From NCBI RefSeq assembly GCF_000426585.1, contig NZ_AUFQ01000003.1, positions 242,641 through 306,640 of the forward strand: a stretch of DNA of 64,000 nucleotides. The letters are read 5' to 3'. Below the pieces are notes generated by a model that saw only the letters and a program-made list of their open reading frames with translations, was not told the origin of the DNA and searched no databases. Made by a program: the position numbers and the translations under genes. This document shows, in pieces, positions 45,740-55,130 of the stretch (positions are counted from its first letter, which is position 1; each line of letters begins with the position of its first letter). This DNA comes from Segatella baroniae DSM 16972 = JCM 13447. GTDB taxonomy: Bacteria > Bacteroidota > Bacteroidia > Bacteroidales > Bacteroidaceae.

Positions 45740-45916
45740 GCATTGAAACCATCCGCACGAACGCTACCGGATGCACGCCATCCGCGCCGTCGCCCGCCGT
45801 CGCCCACCTGCCATCCGCCACCCATTTATGGATGACGATTCCCAAGGAATGGCGCGCGAAGCCCCAATTTGCCCATTTTTTCCCGTCGAAAGATGACATT
45901 TTTACACATAAATATG

Positions 45917-45924
45917 TATCTTTG
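45917..45924 (+). promoter_or_regulatory. -7 box of aminopeptidase P gene
   Basis: TATCTTTG lies 30 nt before the start codon. No good -33 TTTG is seen at the usual spacing. Confidence 0.5.
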
Positions 45925-45954
45925 TGGCATTAACTTTAAAATTACATCCAGCTT

Positions 45955-47355
45955 ATGTTTGATTCCGCAACTTATGTCAGACGCCGCAACGAATTGAAAC
46001 AACTCGTGAAATCGGGCGTCATCATACTCTTTGGAAACAACGAGTCGCCCGCCAATTTCCCGAACAACGGCTATTACCCCTTCCGTCAGGACTCCTCTTT
46101 CCTCTACTATTTCGGGCTCCAGCGCGACGGACTCGTGGGCGTCATCGACGTCGACAACAACCGCGACATCCTCGTAGGCAACGACATCGACATAGAAGAC
46201 ATCGTGTGGTTCGGCTCCGTAGAGAGCGTCCAGACGATGGCGCAGATGGTCGGTGCCGACGAATCGAGGCCCATGAAGACCCTCAAGACCATCTGCAACG
46301 ACGCCCTCCGCGCCAAGAGACAGATACACTATCTGCCCCCCTACCGCCACGACATCATGATTCAGATCTTCGATTTGCTGGGAATTCATCCCGTACAGCA
46401 GAAAGAATCGGCCAGCATGGAGCTCATCAGAGCCGTCGTCAAGATGAGGTCGGTCAAGGAACCGCAGGAAATCGAGGAGCTGGAACGTGCTGCCGTCATC
46501 GGCTACAAGATGCACACCACGGCCATGCGGCTGACCAAACCCGGCGTCACGGAGAAGTTCGTGGGCGGACAGGTCGATGGTATCGCCCACTCGTATGGCT
46601 CGATGGTCAGCTTCCCCACCATCTTCACGCAACATGGTGAAATCATGCACGGGTCGCCGTCGATGAGCGTGCTGGAGGCCGGAAGGCTGGCCTTGTGCGA
46701 CGCCGGGGCCGAAACCGTCAACAACTATTGCAGCGACAACACGCGAACCATGCCTGTCAGCGGCAAGTTTACGCAGCGGCAGCTGGAAATCTACTCCATC
46801 GTGGAGGCCTGCCACGACCACGCGCTCAGCGTGGCCAAGCCCGGCGTGAAGTATGCCGACGTGCACTTCTCGGTCTGCGCGCTCATGTTCGACCGGCTCA
46901 AGGAGCTGGGACTGGCCAAGGGCGACACCGCAGAAGCCGTCAGAGCCGGCGCCCACGCCATGTTCCTGCCCCACGGACTGGGCCACATGATGGGCATGGA
47001 CGTTCACGACATGGAGAACCTCGACCAGATAAACGTAGGCTTCGACGAAGAGACACGGCCCAACCTGGAGCAGTTCGGAACCAACTGCCTGCGCATGGGA
47101 AGGCGTCTGCAGGAAGGATTTGTCGTCACCGACGAGCCTGGAATCTACTTCATACCCGCCCTGATCGACGACTGGAAGGCGACAGGACACTGCAAGGAGT
47201 TCCTCAACTTCGACAAACTGGAGACCTACAAGGACTTCGGCGGCATACGAATCGAGGACGACCTGCTCATCACCCACGACGGCTGCCGCTTCATCGGCAA
47301 AGACCTCATCCCCTATCACCCCAAGGATGTGGAGGCTTTCATGGAAGACAATTAA
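45955..47355 (+). CDS. pepP: Xaa-Pro aminopeptidase (aminopeptidase P family)
   Basis: A 466-residue M24 metallopeptidase. An N-terminal creatinase-like domain (residues 1-170) precedes the pita-bread catalytic domain. Metal ligands are visible in LCDAGAETVNNYCSDNTRT (two Asp), LPHGLGHMMGMDVHD (His), TDEPGIYFIP (Glu) and RIEDDLLITHDG (Glu). It removes N-terminal residues preceding proline. No signal peptide is visible, so it is probably cytoplasmic. A secreted C1 peptidase gene follows after 17 bp. Confidence 0.93.
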   Translation: MFDSATYVRRRNELKQLVKSGVIILFGNNESPANFPNNGYYPFRQDSSFLYYFGLQRDGLVGVIDVDNNRDILVGNDIDIEDIVWFGSVESVQTMAQMVGADESRPMKTLKTICNDALRAKRQIHYLPPYRHDIMIQIFDLLGIHPVQQKESASMELIRAVVKMRSVKEPQEIEELERAAVIGYKMHTTAMRLTKPGVTEKFVGGQVDGIAHSYGSMVSFPTIFTQHGEIMHGSPSMSVLEAGRLALCDAGAETVNNYCSDNTRTMPVSGKFTQRQLEIYSIVEACHDHALSVAKPGVKYADVHFSVCALMFDRLKELGLAKGDTAEAVRAGAHAMFLPHGLGHMMGMDVHDMENLDQINVGFDEETRPNLEQFGTNCLRMGRRLQEGFVVTDEPGIYFIPALIDDWKATGHCKEFLNFDKLETYKDFGGIRIEDDLLITHDGCRFIGKDLIPYHPKDVEAFMEDN

Positions 47356-47372
47356 TCAAACAAGATAGAATA

Positions 47373-48575
47373 ATGAGAAAAATGTTAGTAATGGCACTGC
47401 TCGCCTTGGCGGCGACCGGTGCGAACGCGCAGGACAAGGCGGAAAAGAAAAACGACAACCAGCCCGTTTTCAGCGTCGTTAAGGAGAACAAGATTACGAG
47501 TATCAAGAACCAAAGCCGAAGCGGCACCTGCTGGGACTACTCCACATTGAGCTACTTCGAGGCCGAAATCTTGAGAAGTACGGGCAAGACATACGATCTC
47601 TGCGAGTCGTTTGTCGCCAACAAGACCTACATGGACCGTGCCGTTCAGGTGGTGAGGCTCCACGGCGACTGCCAGTTTGCGCAGGGCGGAAGCGTGTATG
47701 ACCCGCTCTACTGCCTGCAACACTACGGCATTTGCCCCGAAGAGGCCATGCCGTTGCCCGGCACTTTGTACGGCGACTCACTCAACAACTACAATGAATT
47801 CTTCGCCCTCATGACGCCATACGTGCAGGCTGTGGCCAAGAGTAGTGCCAAGAAGCTGTCCACCCAGTGGAAAGTGGGACTGCAAGGCATTCTCGACGCC
47901 TATCTCGGAAAGTGCCCGGAGAAGTTCATGTATCAGGGAAAGAGCTACACGCCGCAGACTTTCGCCGCCAGCCTGGGCCTCAACTTCAACGACTACGTAA
48001 CCGTCACGAGCTACACGCACCACCCTTTCTGGACGAGTTTTGCCGTCGAAGTGCAGGACAACTGGCGCAATCCGCACTCCTGGAACGTACCGTTGGAGGA
48101 CATGATGAGAATCATCGACAATGCCATCATGAACGGCTACACCGTCGCTTGGGGCGGTGACGTTTCGGAAGAAGGATTCACCCGTCAGGGACTGGCCTAC
48201 GCCTACGACACCAAGCAGGCTCAAGGCCTGACCGGCAGCGACATGGCACGGTGGCTGAAGCTGACGAAGGTGCAGAAAAGCAACATGCTCGACTCGCTCG
48301 GCTGCAAGGCCCCGGAAATCGTGCCGACGCAGAAGATGCGCCAGGAGCGCTTCGACAACTGGGAACTCACCGACGACCACGGCATGCTGATCTATGGTAT
48401 CGCCAAAGACCAGTACGGCAAGGAATACTACATGGTGAAGAATTCCTGGGGCGAGACCGGCACCTACAAGGGCATTTGGTACATGACCAAGGCTTTCATC
48501 GCCGCCAACACGATGGACTTCATGGTCAACAAGAACGCCATCCCCAAGGATATCCGCAAGAAACTCGGCATTTGA
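47373..48575 (+). CDS. Secreted C1-family cysteine peptidase (bleomycin-hydrolase-like)
   Basis: A 400-residue protein with a signal peptide (MRKMLVMALLALAATGANAQ) and a papain-fold C1B domain. The catalytic Cys is in QSRSGTCWDYSTLSYFEAE, His in LTDDHGMLIYGIAKD and Asn in YMVKNSWGETG. This matches the aminopeptidase C/bleomycin hydrolase group, although the cytosolic members lack a signal peptide. The ATG at 47373 gives the signal peptide. It probably trims peptides outside the inner membrane. It is likely cotranscribed with the aminopeptidase P gene and has a strong terminator. Confidence 0.9.
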   Translation: MRKMLVMALLALAATGANAQDKAEKKNDNQPVFSVVKENKITSIKNQSRSGTCWDYSTLSYFEAEILRSTGKTYDLCESFVANKTYMDRAVQVVRLHGDCQFAQGGSVYDPLYCLQHYGICPEEAMPLPGTLYGDSLNNYNEFFALMTPYVQAVAKSSAKKLSTQWKVGLQGILDAYLGKCPEKFMYQGKSYTPQTFAASLGLNFNDYVTVTSYTHHPFWTSFAVEVQDNWRNPHSWNVPLEDMMRIIDNAIMNGYTVAWGGDVSEEGFTRQGLAYAYDTKQAQGLTGSDMARWLKLTKVQKSNMLDSLGCKAPEIVPTQKMRQERFDNWELTDDHGMLIYGIAKDQYGKEYYMVKNSWGETGTYKGIWYMTKAFIAANTMDFMVNKNAIPKDIRKKLGI

Positions 48576-48589
48576 ACCGACACAAACAA

Positions 48590-48624
48590 GGCTCCGGGAA
48601 CGATTTCCCGGGGCCTTTTGCTTT
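48590..48624 (+). terminator. Terminator after C1 peptidase gene
   Basis: GGCTCCGGGAA (48590-48600) pairs with TTCCCGGGGCC (48605-48615), one G-U, loop of 4, followed by TTTTGCTTTT. Confidence 0.9.
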
Positions 48625-48812
48625 TCCGAAGGCCCGCACGCGGCCGCCTACAGGGCCGCGGTTGATTATTTTCTTCATAAAAGTAAGCCGTAATTGACAA
48701 TAAATGATTATCTTTACAGCGGATTAATTTGCGCCAAAAGGTGCCTATGGTCCACACATGCGGTGAAAAGCACAGCCGCAACACTACAGAGGAAAATAAA
48801 AATAATACATAA

Positions 48813-50534
48813 ATGCACTTCAAATGGAATTACGAACCACCTACATCAGAAGAAAACGCGGCGGCAGCTGAACTGGGCGAGAAGCTCAGTATCAGCCCTA
48901 TCCTGGCGCACTTGCTCATCCGACGGGGTATCTCCACCGAATCCGGAGCCAAGAGATTCTTCCGTCCGCAGCTGGCAGACCTCATCAATCCTTTCCTCAT
49001 GAAGGACATGGATGTGGCCGTCGACAGACTGAACGACGCCATGGGACACAAGGAACGCATACTGGTCTATGGCGACTACGATGTAGATGGATGTACGGCA
49101 GTAGCTTTGGTCTACAAGTTTCTTCAACAGTTTTACTCCAATATCGACTATTATATCCCCGACAGATATGATGAAGGATATGGGGTGAGCAAGAAAGGAA
49201 TAGACTATGCCAAGGCAACGAATGTAAAACTCATCATCATACTTGATTGCGGAATCAAGGCAATTGAGGAAATAGCCTATGCCAAAAGCCTCGGCATAGA
49301 CTTCATTATATGCGACCATCATGTGCCGGATGAGGTCATGCCCAATGCTGTGGCCATCCTCAACCCCAAACGGCCCGACGACACGTTCCCCTTCAAACAT
49401 CTTTGCGGGTGTGGCGTAGGCTTCAAGTTCATGCAGGGATGGGCCAAGAACAACGGTATTCCTTTCTCCAATCTGATTCCACTGCTTGACTTCTGCGCGG
49501 TATCTATCGCCGCCGACATCGTGCCGGTGGTGGAAGAGAACCGCATCCTGGCCTTCCATGGACTGAAACAGTTGAACCAGAATCCGAGCATTGGCCTGAA
49601 AGCCATCATCGACATCTGCGGTCTCAACGGGCGGGAGATATCCATGAGCGACATCGTTTTCAAGATAGGGCCGCGCATCAACGCCTCGGGCAGGATGGAA
49701 AACGGCAAGGAGAGCGTCGACCTCCTGATAGAAAAGGACTTGTCGGAAGCGTTGAAAAAGGCCAAACATATCGACGAATACAACGAGCAACGCAAGGACA
49801 TAGACAAGCAAATGACGGAAGAGGCCAACCAAATCGTAGCGAAGTTGGAAAGCCAAGGCCATCAGTCGTCCATCGTCCTCTATGATGAGAATTGGAAAAA
49901 GGGCGTCATCGGCATTGTCGCTTCACGACTGACGGAAATCTATTTCAGGCCGACAGTCGTCCTGACAAAGGACGGCGAGTTGGCCACAGGCTCCGCCCGA
50001 AGCGTCACCGGCTTTGACGTTTACGCGGCCATCAAGCACTGTCGCGACCTCCTGATGAACTTCGGAGGACACACCTACGCAGCCGGCCTCACCTTGCGGT
50101 GGGACGACATCCCGACGTTCAGGAAGAGATTTCAGGCATATGTGGAAGAACATATCCTGCCGGAACAGACCGAAGCCATCCTCAGAATCGACGAAGTAAT
50201 CGACTTCAAGGACATCAACAAGAAGCTATATACCGATTTGAAGCGGTTCGCGCCGTTCGGACCGAACAACACCAAGCCGCTTTTCTGCACCCTGGGCGTG
50301 TACGACTACGGCACAAGCAAGGTCGTAGGGCGTGAACAGGAGCACATCAAATTGGAGCTGGTCGACTCGAAATCGTCCAATGTCGTGAACGGCATAGCCT
50401 TCGGACAAAGCGCCTCGGCGCGCTACATCAAGTCCAAACGGAGTTTCGACATAGCCTATACACTGGAAAGCAACGTCTTCAAGCGGAATCAGATTCAGCT
50501 TCAAATAGAAGATATCAGGCCCGACGAACGCTGA
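48813..50534 (+). CDS. recJ: Single-stranded-DNA exonuclease RecJ
   Basis: A 573-residue DHH-family 5'-3' exonuclease. Motif I is LVYGDYDVDGCTAVALVY (about 75-92), then IIILDCGIKAIEE, the DHH motif FIICDHHVPDE, and the DHHA1 region GHTYAAGLTL, with an OB-type C-terminal domain. It acts in RecF-pathway repair and mismatch repair. recQ follows after 25 bp; RecQ helicase and RecJ nuclease act together in end resection, so the pair is functionally sensible. Confidence 0.95.
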   Translation: MHFKWNYEPPTSEENAAAAELGEKLSISPILAHLLIRRGISTESGAKRFFRPQLADLINPFLMKDMDVAVDRLNDAMGHKERILVYGDYDVDGCTAVALVYKFLQQFYSNIDYYIPDRYDEGYGVSKKGIDYAKATNVKLIIILDCGIKAIEEIAYAKSLGIDFIICDHHVPDEVMPNAVAILNPKRPDDTFPFKHLCGCGVGFKFMQGWAKNNGIPFSNLIPLLDFCAVSIAADIVPVVEENRILAFHGLKQLNQNPSIGLKAIIDICGLNGREISMSDIVFKIGPRINASGRMENGKESVDLLIEKDLSEALKKAKHIDEYNEQRKDIDKQMTEEANQIVAKLESQGHQSSIVLYDENWKKGVIGIVASRLTEIYFRPTVVLTKDGELATGSARSVTGFDVYAAIKHCRDLLMNFGGHTYAAGLTLRWDDIPTFRKRFQAYVEEHILPEQTEAILRIDEVIDFKDINKKLYTDLKRFAPFGPNNTKPLFCTLGVYDYGTSKVVGREQEHIKLELVDSKSSNVVNGIAFGQSASARYIKSKRSFDIAYTLESNVFKRNQIQLQIEDIRPDER

Positions 50535-50559
50535 CGCAAGGACGTTCCACAACACAAGC

Positions 50560-52458
50560 ATGATGGAATACAAGGAAATCCTCCGACAATACTGGGGGTT
50601 CTCGGACTTCCGTGGCATCCAGAAAGAAATCATCGAGAGCATAGGAAGGGGGCAGGACACGCTTGGACTCATGCCGACAGGCGGCGGAAAGTCGATAACA
50701 TTCCAGGTTCCGGCTCTTTCCATGGACGGCGTGTGCATTGTCATCACGCCGCTGATAGCCTTGATGAAGGACCAGGTGGACCATTTGCTCGCCAAAGGCA
50801 TACGTGCGGCGGCCATCTATTCGGGAATGACACGGCCAGAAATCATCAAGACTTTGGAAAACACCATCTTCGGTGCCGTCAAAATCCTGTATGTATCGCC
50901 CGAACGCCTGTCTTCCGAACTCTTTCAGACGAAACTCCGACACATGAAAGTGAGCTTCATCACGGTGGATGAAGCCCACTGCATCAGCCAATGGGGCTAT
51001 GATTTCCGCCCCTCCTACCTGACCATAGCCGCCCTTCGCGACCTTCTGCCCGGCATTCCCATATTGGCTTTGACGGCCACAGCCACCCCACACGTCGTCG
51101 ACGACATTCAGGAACGACTGAAGTTTGCCCGGAAGAATGTGTTCAGGATGAGCTTCGAACGGAAGAATCTGTCCTATGTCGTCAGGACGACAGGCGACAA
51201 GTTGGGCGAATTGGCCCATATCCTGCGGTCTGTCGACGGCAGTGCCATCGTATATGTGCGAAGCCGCAAGAAATGCAAGGAAATCAACGAACTGCTGACC
51301 GCGCAAGGATTCTCCTCCACTTTCTATCATGCGGGCCTCGACCACCTCAGCAAAGACGAGCGTCAGAAGCAATGGCAGGAAGACAGGATACGTGTCATGG
51401 TCGCCACAAATGCCTTCGGCATGGGTATCGACAAGCCCAACGTGCGCCTGGTCATCCACATGAATTGCCCCGATTCGATCGAGGCCTACTTCCAGGAAGC
51501 GGGCCGAGGTGGACGAGACGGACGGAAAGCCTATGCCGTATTGCTCTACAACGGCTATGACAAGAGCAAGCTCCACAAGCGAATTGCGGAAACTTTTCCC
51601 GAGAAGGACTTCATCAAACTCGTCTACGAACACCTTGCGTATTTCTTTCAGATAGGTGTCGGCAGCGGGAGATACCATACTTTCTCGTTTGAAATGGACA
51701 AGTTCTGCATCGCGTTCGGTCACAGTCCCCGCCTTGTCGACTCCGCGCTCAGAATCATACAGCGGGCCGGTTACATCTATTATGAGAATGAACCGGAAGC
51801 CGCGCCCAGGCTCATGTTCCTGTTGACCCGGAACGAACTCTACCGACTCAACGAACTGACGCCCCTTCAAGACCGCGTCATCACAATAGTGCTGCGCCAA
51901 TATGGCGGCGTATTCAACGACTACGTATTCATCAATGAAGAAAGGATCGCGGACATAGCGGGCCTCACCAAGCAGCAGATCTACCTGGTATTGAAGTCCC
52001 TAAGCCAAAGGAGAATCCTCCATTACATCCCCCAACGCAAGATTCCCTTCATCACCTATCTGACCGATAGGATCGACGGCGACCGGCTGGCCATCAGCAA
52101 GGAGGTTTACGACGAGCGCAAACGGCAGTTCACCGACCGCATTGAAGCCATCATCAGCTACGCCACCAATGACCAGGTGTGCAGAAGCCGGCAGCTCCTC
52201 TCCTATCTCGGGCAACCACACTCGCCTGCTTGCCACTGCTGCGACGTGTGTCTTGAAAAGGAAACCGACCAGGAATCGGACGACAGGATGGAGTCTGCGC
52301 TCGACAAGATTCTGGCTCTCTTGAGCGACAAAGAACTGCACCCGCTGAATGACATCCTGCAACTGGACATTCCCAAGCGTCAACTTGACGCGGCCATCGA
52401 CCATCTTAGGAATGAAGAGATCATCCATCTCAAGGATGACAAGGTCTACATCAAGTGA
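50560..52458 (+). CDS. recQ: ATP-dependent DNA helicase RecQ
   Basis: A 632-residue superfamily 2 helicase. It has LMPTGGGKSITFQVPAL (Walker A, near 45), VDEAHCISQWGYDFRPSY (DEAH and the aromatic loop), LALTATATPHV, and ATNAFGMGIDKPNVR and YFQEAGRGGRDG in the second RecA domain. The RQC zinc site lies in CRSRQLLSYLGQ followed by ACHCCDVC. A winged helix is present, but a canonical HRDC domain is not obvious. Two adjacent ATGs (50560 and 50563) are both possible starts. It is cotranscribed with recJ. Confidence 0.95.
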   Translation: MMEYKEILRQYWGFSDFRGIQKEIIESIGRGQDTLGLMPTGGGKSITFQVPALSMDGVCIVITPLIALMKDQVDHLLAKGIRAAAIYSGMTRPEIIKTLENTIFGAVKILYVSPERLSSELFQTKLRHMKVSFITVDEAHCISQWGYDFRPSYLTIAALRDLLPGIPILALTATATPHVVDDIQERLKFARKNVFRMSFERKNLSYVVRTTGDKLGELAHILRSVDGSAIVYVRSRKKCKEINELLTAQGFSSTFYHAGLDHLSKDERQKQWQEDRIRVMVATNAFGMGIDKPNVRLVIHMNCPDSIEAYFQEAGRGGRDGRKAYAVLLYNGYDKSKLHKRIAETFPEKDFIKLVYEHLAYFFQIGVGSGRYHTFSFEMDKFCIAFGHSPRLVDSALRIIQRAGYIYYENEPEAAPRLMFLLTRNELYRLNELTPLQDRVITIVLRQYGGVFNDYVFINEERIADIAGLTKQQIYLVLKSLSQRRILHYIPQRKIPFITYLTDRIDGDRLAISKEVYDERKRQFTDRIEAIISYATNDQVCRSRQLLSYLGQPHSPACHCCDVCLEKETDQESDDRMESALDKILALLSDKELHPLNDILQLDIPKRQLDAAIDHLRNEEIIHLKDDKVYIK

Positions 52459-52487
52459 CCTACAGCAGCCACAACCCTTATCGAACG

Positions 52488-52525
52488 TACAAAACGAAAA
52501 GAGAGCTCTCCACCACGGAGAACTC
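52488..52525 (-). terminator. Terminator of ilvC
   Basis: On the minus strand GAGTTCTCC (52525-52517), loop GTGGT, then GGAGAGCTC (52511-52503), one G-U, followed by TCTTTTCGTTTT. It sits in the 96-bp gap between convergent recQ and ilvC. Confidence 0.8.
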
Positions 52526-52554
52526 CCTTCAGTAATATTATGTACGAGAAAAAA

Positions 52555-53598
52555 TCAGTTGTTTTCCGGTCTCAGTTTTCTAACGGTCTCACCGGCCTGC
52601 CACATCTCCATATCGTGCATCGCCTTCAGTTCTTCATTCAGCTTTTCACGATAGTCCGGCTGTGAGTTCTTGTCAATGGAAATCTGTGCTTCGTTGCCCG
52701 TCTTCACACTGAGATAGAGCCACTCCATCACGGGTTTGATGGCTTCGCGGAACCGTGGCGCCCAATCCAGCGCGCCACGCTGGGCCGTGGTCGAGCAGTT
52801 GGCGTACATCCAGTCCATGCCATTCGCGCCGAACAGCGGCATCAAGCTCTGCGTAAGTTCTTCTACGGTCTCGTTGAAGGCTTCCGAAGGAGAATGTCCA
52901 TGCTCGCGGAGAACCTCATATTGTGCTTCCAAGAGACCTTCGATAGCCCCCATCAACGAACCACGCTCACCCGTGAGGTCGGAAGTGGCCTCTCTTTGGA
53001 ACGTCGTCTTGAAGAGATAGCCCGAGCCGATACCGATACCGAGTGCCAAAGTCTTTTCTTCGGCATGCCCGGAAGCGTCCTGATAAACGGCATAAGAGCT
53101 GTTCAAGCCCCGTCCTTCGCAGAACATGGTGCGAAGAGAGGTGCCCGAGCCTTTCGGTGCAACCATGATGACATCGACATCCGAGGGAGGAACCACGCCC
53201 GTGCGGTCGTTCCAGTTGATGACGAAGCCATGGGAATAATAAAGTGTCTTGCCTGAAGTCAGGTGCTTCTGGATGGATGGCCAAACCGCAATCTGGCCCG
53301 CATCGGAAAGCAGCATGCACAGAATGGTTCCGCGCTGCACGGCTTCTTCAATGGAAAACAAAGTCTTGCCGGGTACCCATCCGTCGGCTTTCGCCTTCTC
53401 AAAGGTCTTTCCTTCACGCTGACCGACAATCACGTTGAATCCGTTGTCGCGCAAATTGCAAGCCTGGCCAGGCCCCTGAATGCCATAACCAAGAACGGCT
53501 ATGGTCTCATCTTTCAACACTTCACGAGCTTTCTCCAATGAGAACTCCTTGCTGGTGACCACTGTTTCAACGACGCCACCAAAATTCATTTCTGCCAT
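52555..53598 (-). CDS. ilvC: Ketol-acid reductoisomerase IlvC
   Basis: A 347-residue class I ketol-acid reductoisomerase. The Rossmann part has IAVLGYGIQGPGQACNLRDNGFNVIVGQR, and the C-terminal knotted domain carries metal ligands in the ERGSLMGAIEGLLEAQYE and EAFNETVEELTQ regions. It makes the 2,3-dihydroxy acids for valine and isoleucine. I chose the ATG at 53598 (MAEMNFGGVVETV); an open in-frame extension back to a TTG at 53658 is discussed as a leader. It has its own promoter, separated from the thioesterase gene by 184 bp. Confidence 0.95.
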   Translation of the reverse strand: MAEMNFGGVVETVVTSKEFSLEKAREVLKDETIAVLGYGIQGPGQACNLRDNGFNVIVGQREGKTFEKAKADGWVPGKTLFSIEEAVQRGTILCMLLSDAGQIAVWPSIQKHLTSGKTLYYSHGFVINWNDRTGVVPPSDVDVIMVAPKGSGTSLRTMFCEGRGLNSSYAVYQDASGHAEEKTLALGIGIGSGYLFKTTFQREATSDLTGERGSLMGAIEGLLEAQYEVLREHGHSPSEAFNETVEELTQSLMPLFGANGMDWMYANCSTTAQRGALDWAPRFREAIKPVMEWLYLSVKTGNEAQISIDKNSQPDYREKLNEELKAMHDMEMWQAGETVRKLRPENN

Positions 53599-53612
53599 AA
53601 GTAATTCTTTGT

Positions 53613-53631
53613 GTAGCCCCAAGCGGGCTAC
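53613..53631 (-). promoter_or_regulatory. Hairpin in ilvC leader
   Basis: GTAGCCC (minus strand, 53631-53625) pairs with GGGCTAC (53619-53613) around a 5-nt loop, ending 14 nt before the ilvC start. No T-tract follows, so it could affect translation rather than terminate. A short open frame, MDPMADCFWIKRIGFNRK (53695-53639, minus), stops 7 nt upstream of it. Confidence 0.4.
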
Positions 53632-53743
53632 GGGTTGACTATTTCCTATTGAATCCAATCCGCTTTATCCAAAAACAGTCTGCCATCGGATCCATCCGCC
53701 AATTATTCAAAGCAGCGGCTTAGGAACAAAACTATAACGCTTG

Positions 53744-53775
53744 CAAAGGTAAACAATCACAATCAAACGGCCAAA
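53744..53775 (-). promoter_or_regulatory. Promoter of ilvC
   Basis: On the minus strand TTTG (53775-53772), a 20-bp spacer, then TACCTTTG (53751-53744). The predicted leader is about 140 nt, unusually long for this window. Confidence 0.75.
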
Positions 53776-53782
53776 CGTAATT

Positions 53783-54544
53783 TCATTCTTTTACAAAACC
53801 CATCAACAATCTTACAACTTCAACCTCTTCTATCGAAGAAAGAGACGATTTTGTAATCCGAATCACATAACGTTCACCTGCTTGTTGCACATAGAACTTC
53901 AGCAAATCTCCCTGATGGCTCTCGGCGACATAAGCCACATCAAACCGTTTCAGACGGTGGGATTTGTAGAAATCGAGACCAAATAAGTCCAACGCATGCT
54001 CGATGTATTTCACCGAATTGACGTGTCCATTCACATCGACGTCGCTGTAATACGTGGGAACGCTGCGGGCAAACACGCCCTTCCCTTCTATTTTCACACG
54101 CGAACTCTTCTCGATGGGACACGGTTTGTCCGTTTCTATATACTCCGAAATCAAACCGTCGCGCACCGCCAGGATGTCGACCGGCTGCCTCGTGTCGGTA
54201 TCTATCATGGCCCAGATGCTGCGGCCGTAGCCCAGCGGGCGCCCGTCTTCCGCCGTTACGGCAAAATTCCTGCTCGTAAAGTACTTCATCGCCCCCTCGA
54301 CCCAGGTCTCTATCGTGAATCTGTCATACGCCTTGGGCATGTCCTCCACCTCGATGGCGAGCCGACTCAACACCCATGTGCGGTGTACCGTGTTGAGATA
54401 CTCCATGCCATAGCCACGGTCGTTGCTGTGATAGTCGGCGGCATTGAGCATGGCATTGCCCAAATGGCCCAACATCAGCCGATGGGAGAAGTCGCAATGA
54501 AACGGCTCGGCGACAAATCCGTAAGTTCCTACTTTGCCCAACAT
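53783..54544 (-). CDS. Acyl-ACP thioesterase (FatA/FatB-like)
   Basis: A 253-residue protein made of two hotdog folds, as in plant-type acyl-ACP thioesterases. The catalytic block DVDVNGHVNSVKYIEHALD holds the expected Asp/Asn/His pattern, and FTIETWVEGAMKYFTSRNF is also typical. It would release fatty acids from acyl carrier protein and set chain length. The ATG at 54544 is used; a longer frame overlaps ilvN. It lies 7 bp after ilvN in the ilv operon, a link that suggests a tie between branched-chain precursors and branched fatty acids (inference). Confidence 0.87.
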   Translation of the reverse strand: MLGKVGTYGFVAEPFHCDFSHRLMLGHLGNAMLNAADYHSNDRGYGMEYLNTVHRTWVLSRLAIEVEDMPKAYDRFTIETWVEGAMKYFTSRNFAVTAEDGRPLGYGRSIWAMIDTDTRQPVDILAVRDGLISEYIETDKPCPIEKSSRVKIEGKGVFARSVPTYYSDVDVNGHVNSVKYIEHALDLFGLDFYKSHRLKRFDVAYVAESHQGDLLKFYVQQAGERYVIRITKSSLSSIEEVEVVRLLMGFVKE

Positions 54545-54551
54545 CACTCGA

Positions 54552-55091
54552 TTATCCTTTATTTTGTGTTTCCAAATATTCCGAAATAATCTCTTCCTTG
54601 CTGCGCGTAACGGCGATTCGCCCGGAACGCGTGTACTGCAACAGGCAGCCGAACTCATTCAGTTGCGCAAACAAGTCGGCGATGTCTTCGGTCAAGCCTG
54701 CCAGAAGCACCGTCGCATACGTGGGATTCACTTCCATCATGCGGGCGCCATGCTTGCGGATGGCCCGCGAGATGTCGGGATGTTCCATCAAGACAGGCGT
54801 TGAAATCTTGAAGAGCGCAATCTCGTGGATGAACAAATCGTCGTCGAGATAATGGTTCGCCTTCACCACATCTATCTTCTTTTCGATGGCTTTGGTGATT
54901 TTTACAATCTGCTCTTCGTCGCTCCACACGGTAATCGTGTATTTATGAATCCCCTTTATGCTGCTGGCCGACACGTTCAAGCTCTCTATATTGACCTGAC
55001 GGCGGGTGAATACAGCCGTAATCTGATTGAGAATACCGGCTATATTCTCCGAATAAACCAGCAATGTATATAATCTTTTCGCACTATCCAT
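54552..55091 (-). CDS. ilvN: Acetolactate synthase small (regulatory) subunit
   Basis: A 179-residue protein with an N-terminal ACT domain (YTLLVYSENIAGILNQITAVFTRRQVNIESLNVS) and a C-terminal ACT-like domain (LLAGLTEDIADLFAQLNEFG). It activates IlvB and gives valine feedback control. The ATG at 55091 gives MDSAKRLYTLLVYSEN; the extra eight codons upstream are not needed. It lies 39 bp after ilvB. Confidence 0.93.
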   Translation of the reverse strand: MDSAKRLYTLLVYSENIAGILNQITAVFTRRQVNIESLNVSASSIKGIHKYTITVWSDEEQIVKITKAIEKKIDVVKANHYLDDDLFIHEIALFKISTPVLMEHPDISRAIRKHGARMMEVNPTYATVLLAGLTEDIADLFAQLNEFGCLLQYTRSGRIAVTRSKEEIISEYLETQNKG

Positions 55092-55130
55092 AATCCAATT
55101 GTAAATTAATGACACATATCCATCCTTCTG

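Noticed and set aside
45489..45746. Small ORF over the trmD 3' end and array C
   Set aside because: It overlaps trmD in another frame and then reads repeat DNA, with no protein features.
53599..53658. TTG-initiated longer IlvC
   Set aside because: The extra 20 residues are not part of the family start, and the ATG at 53598 is well placed. It is kept only as a possible leader signal.
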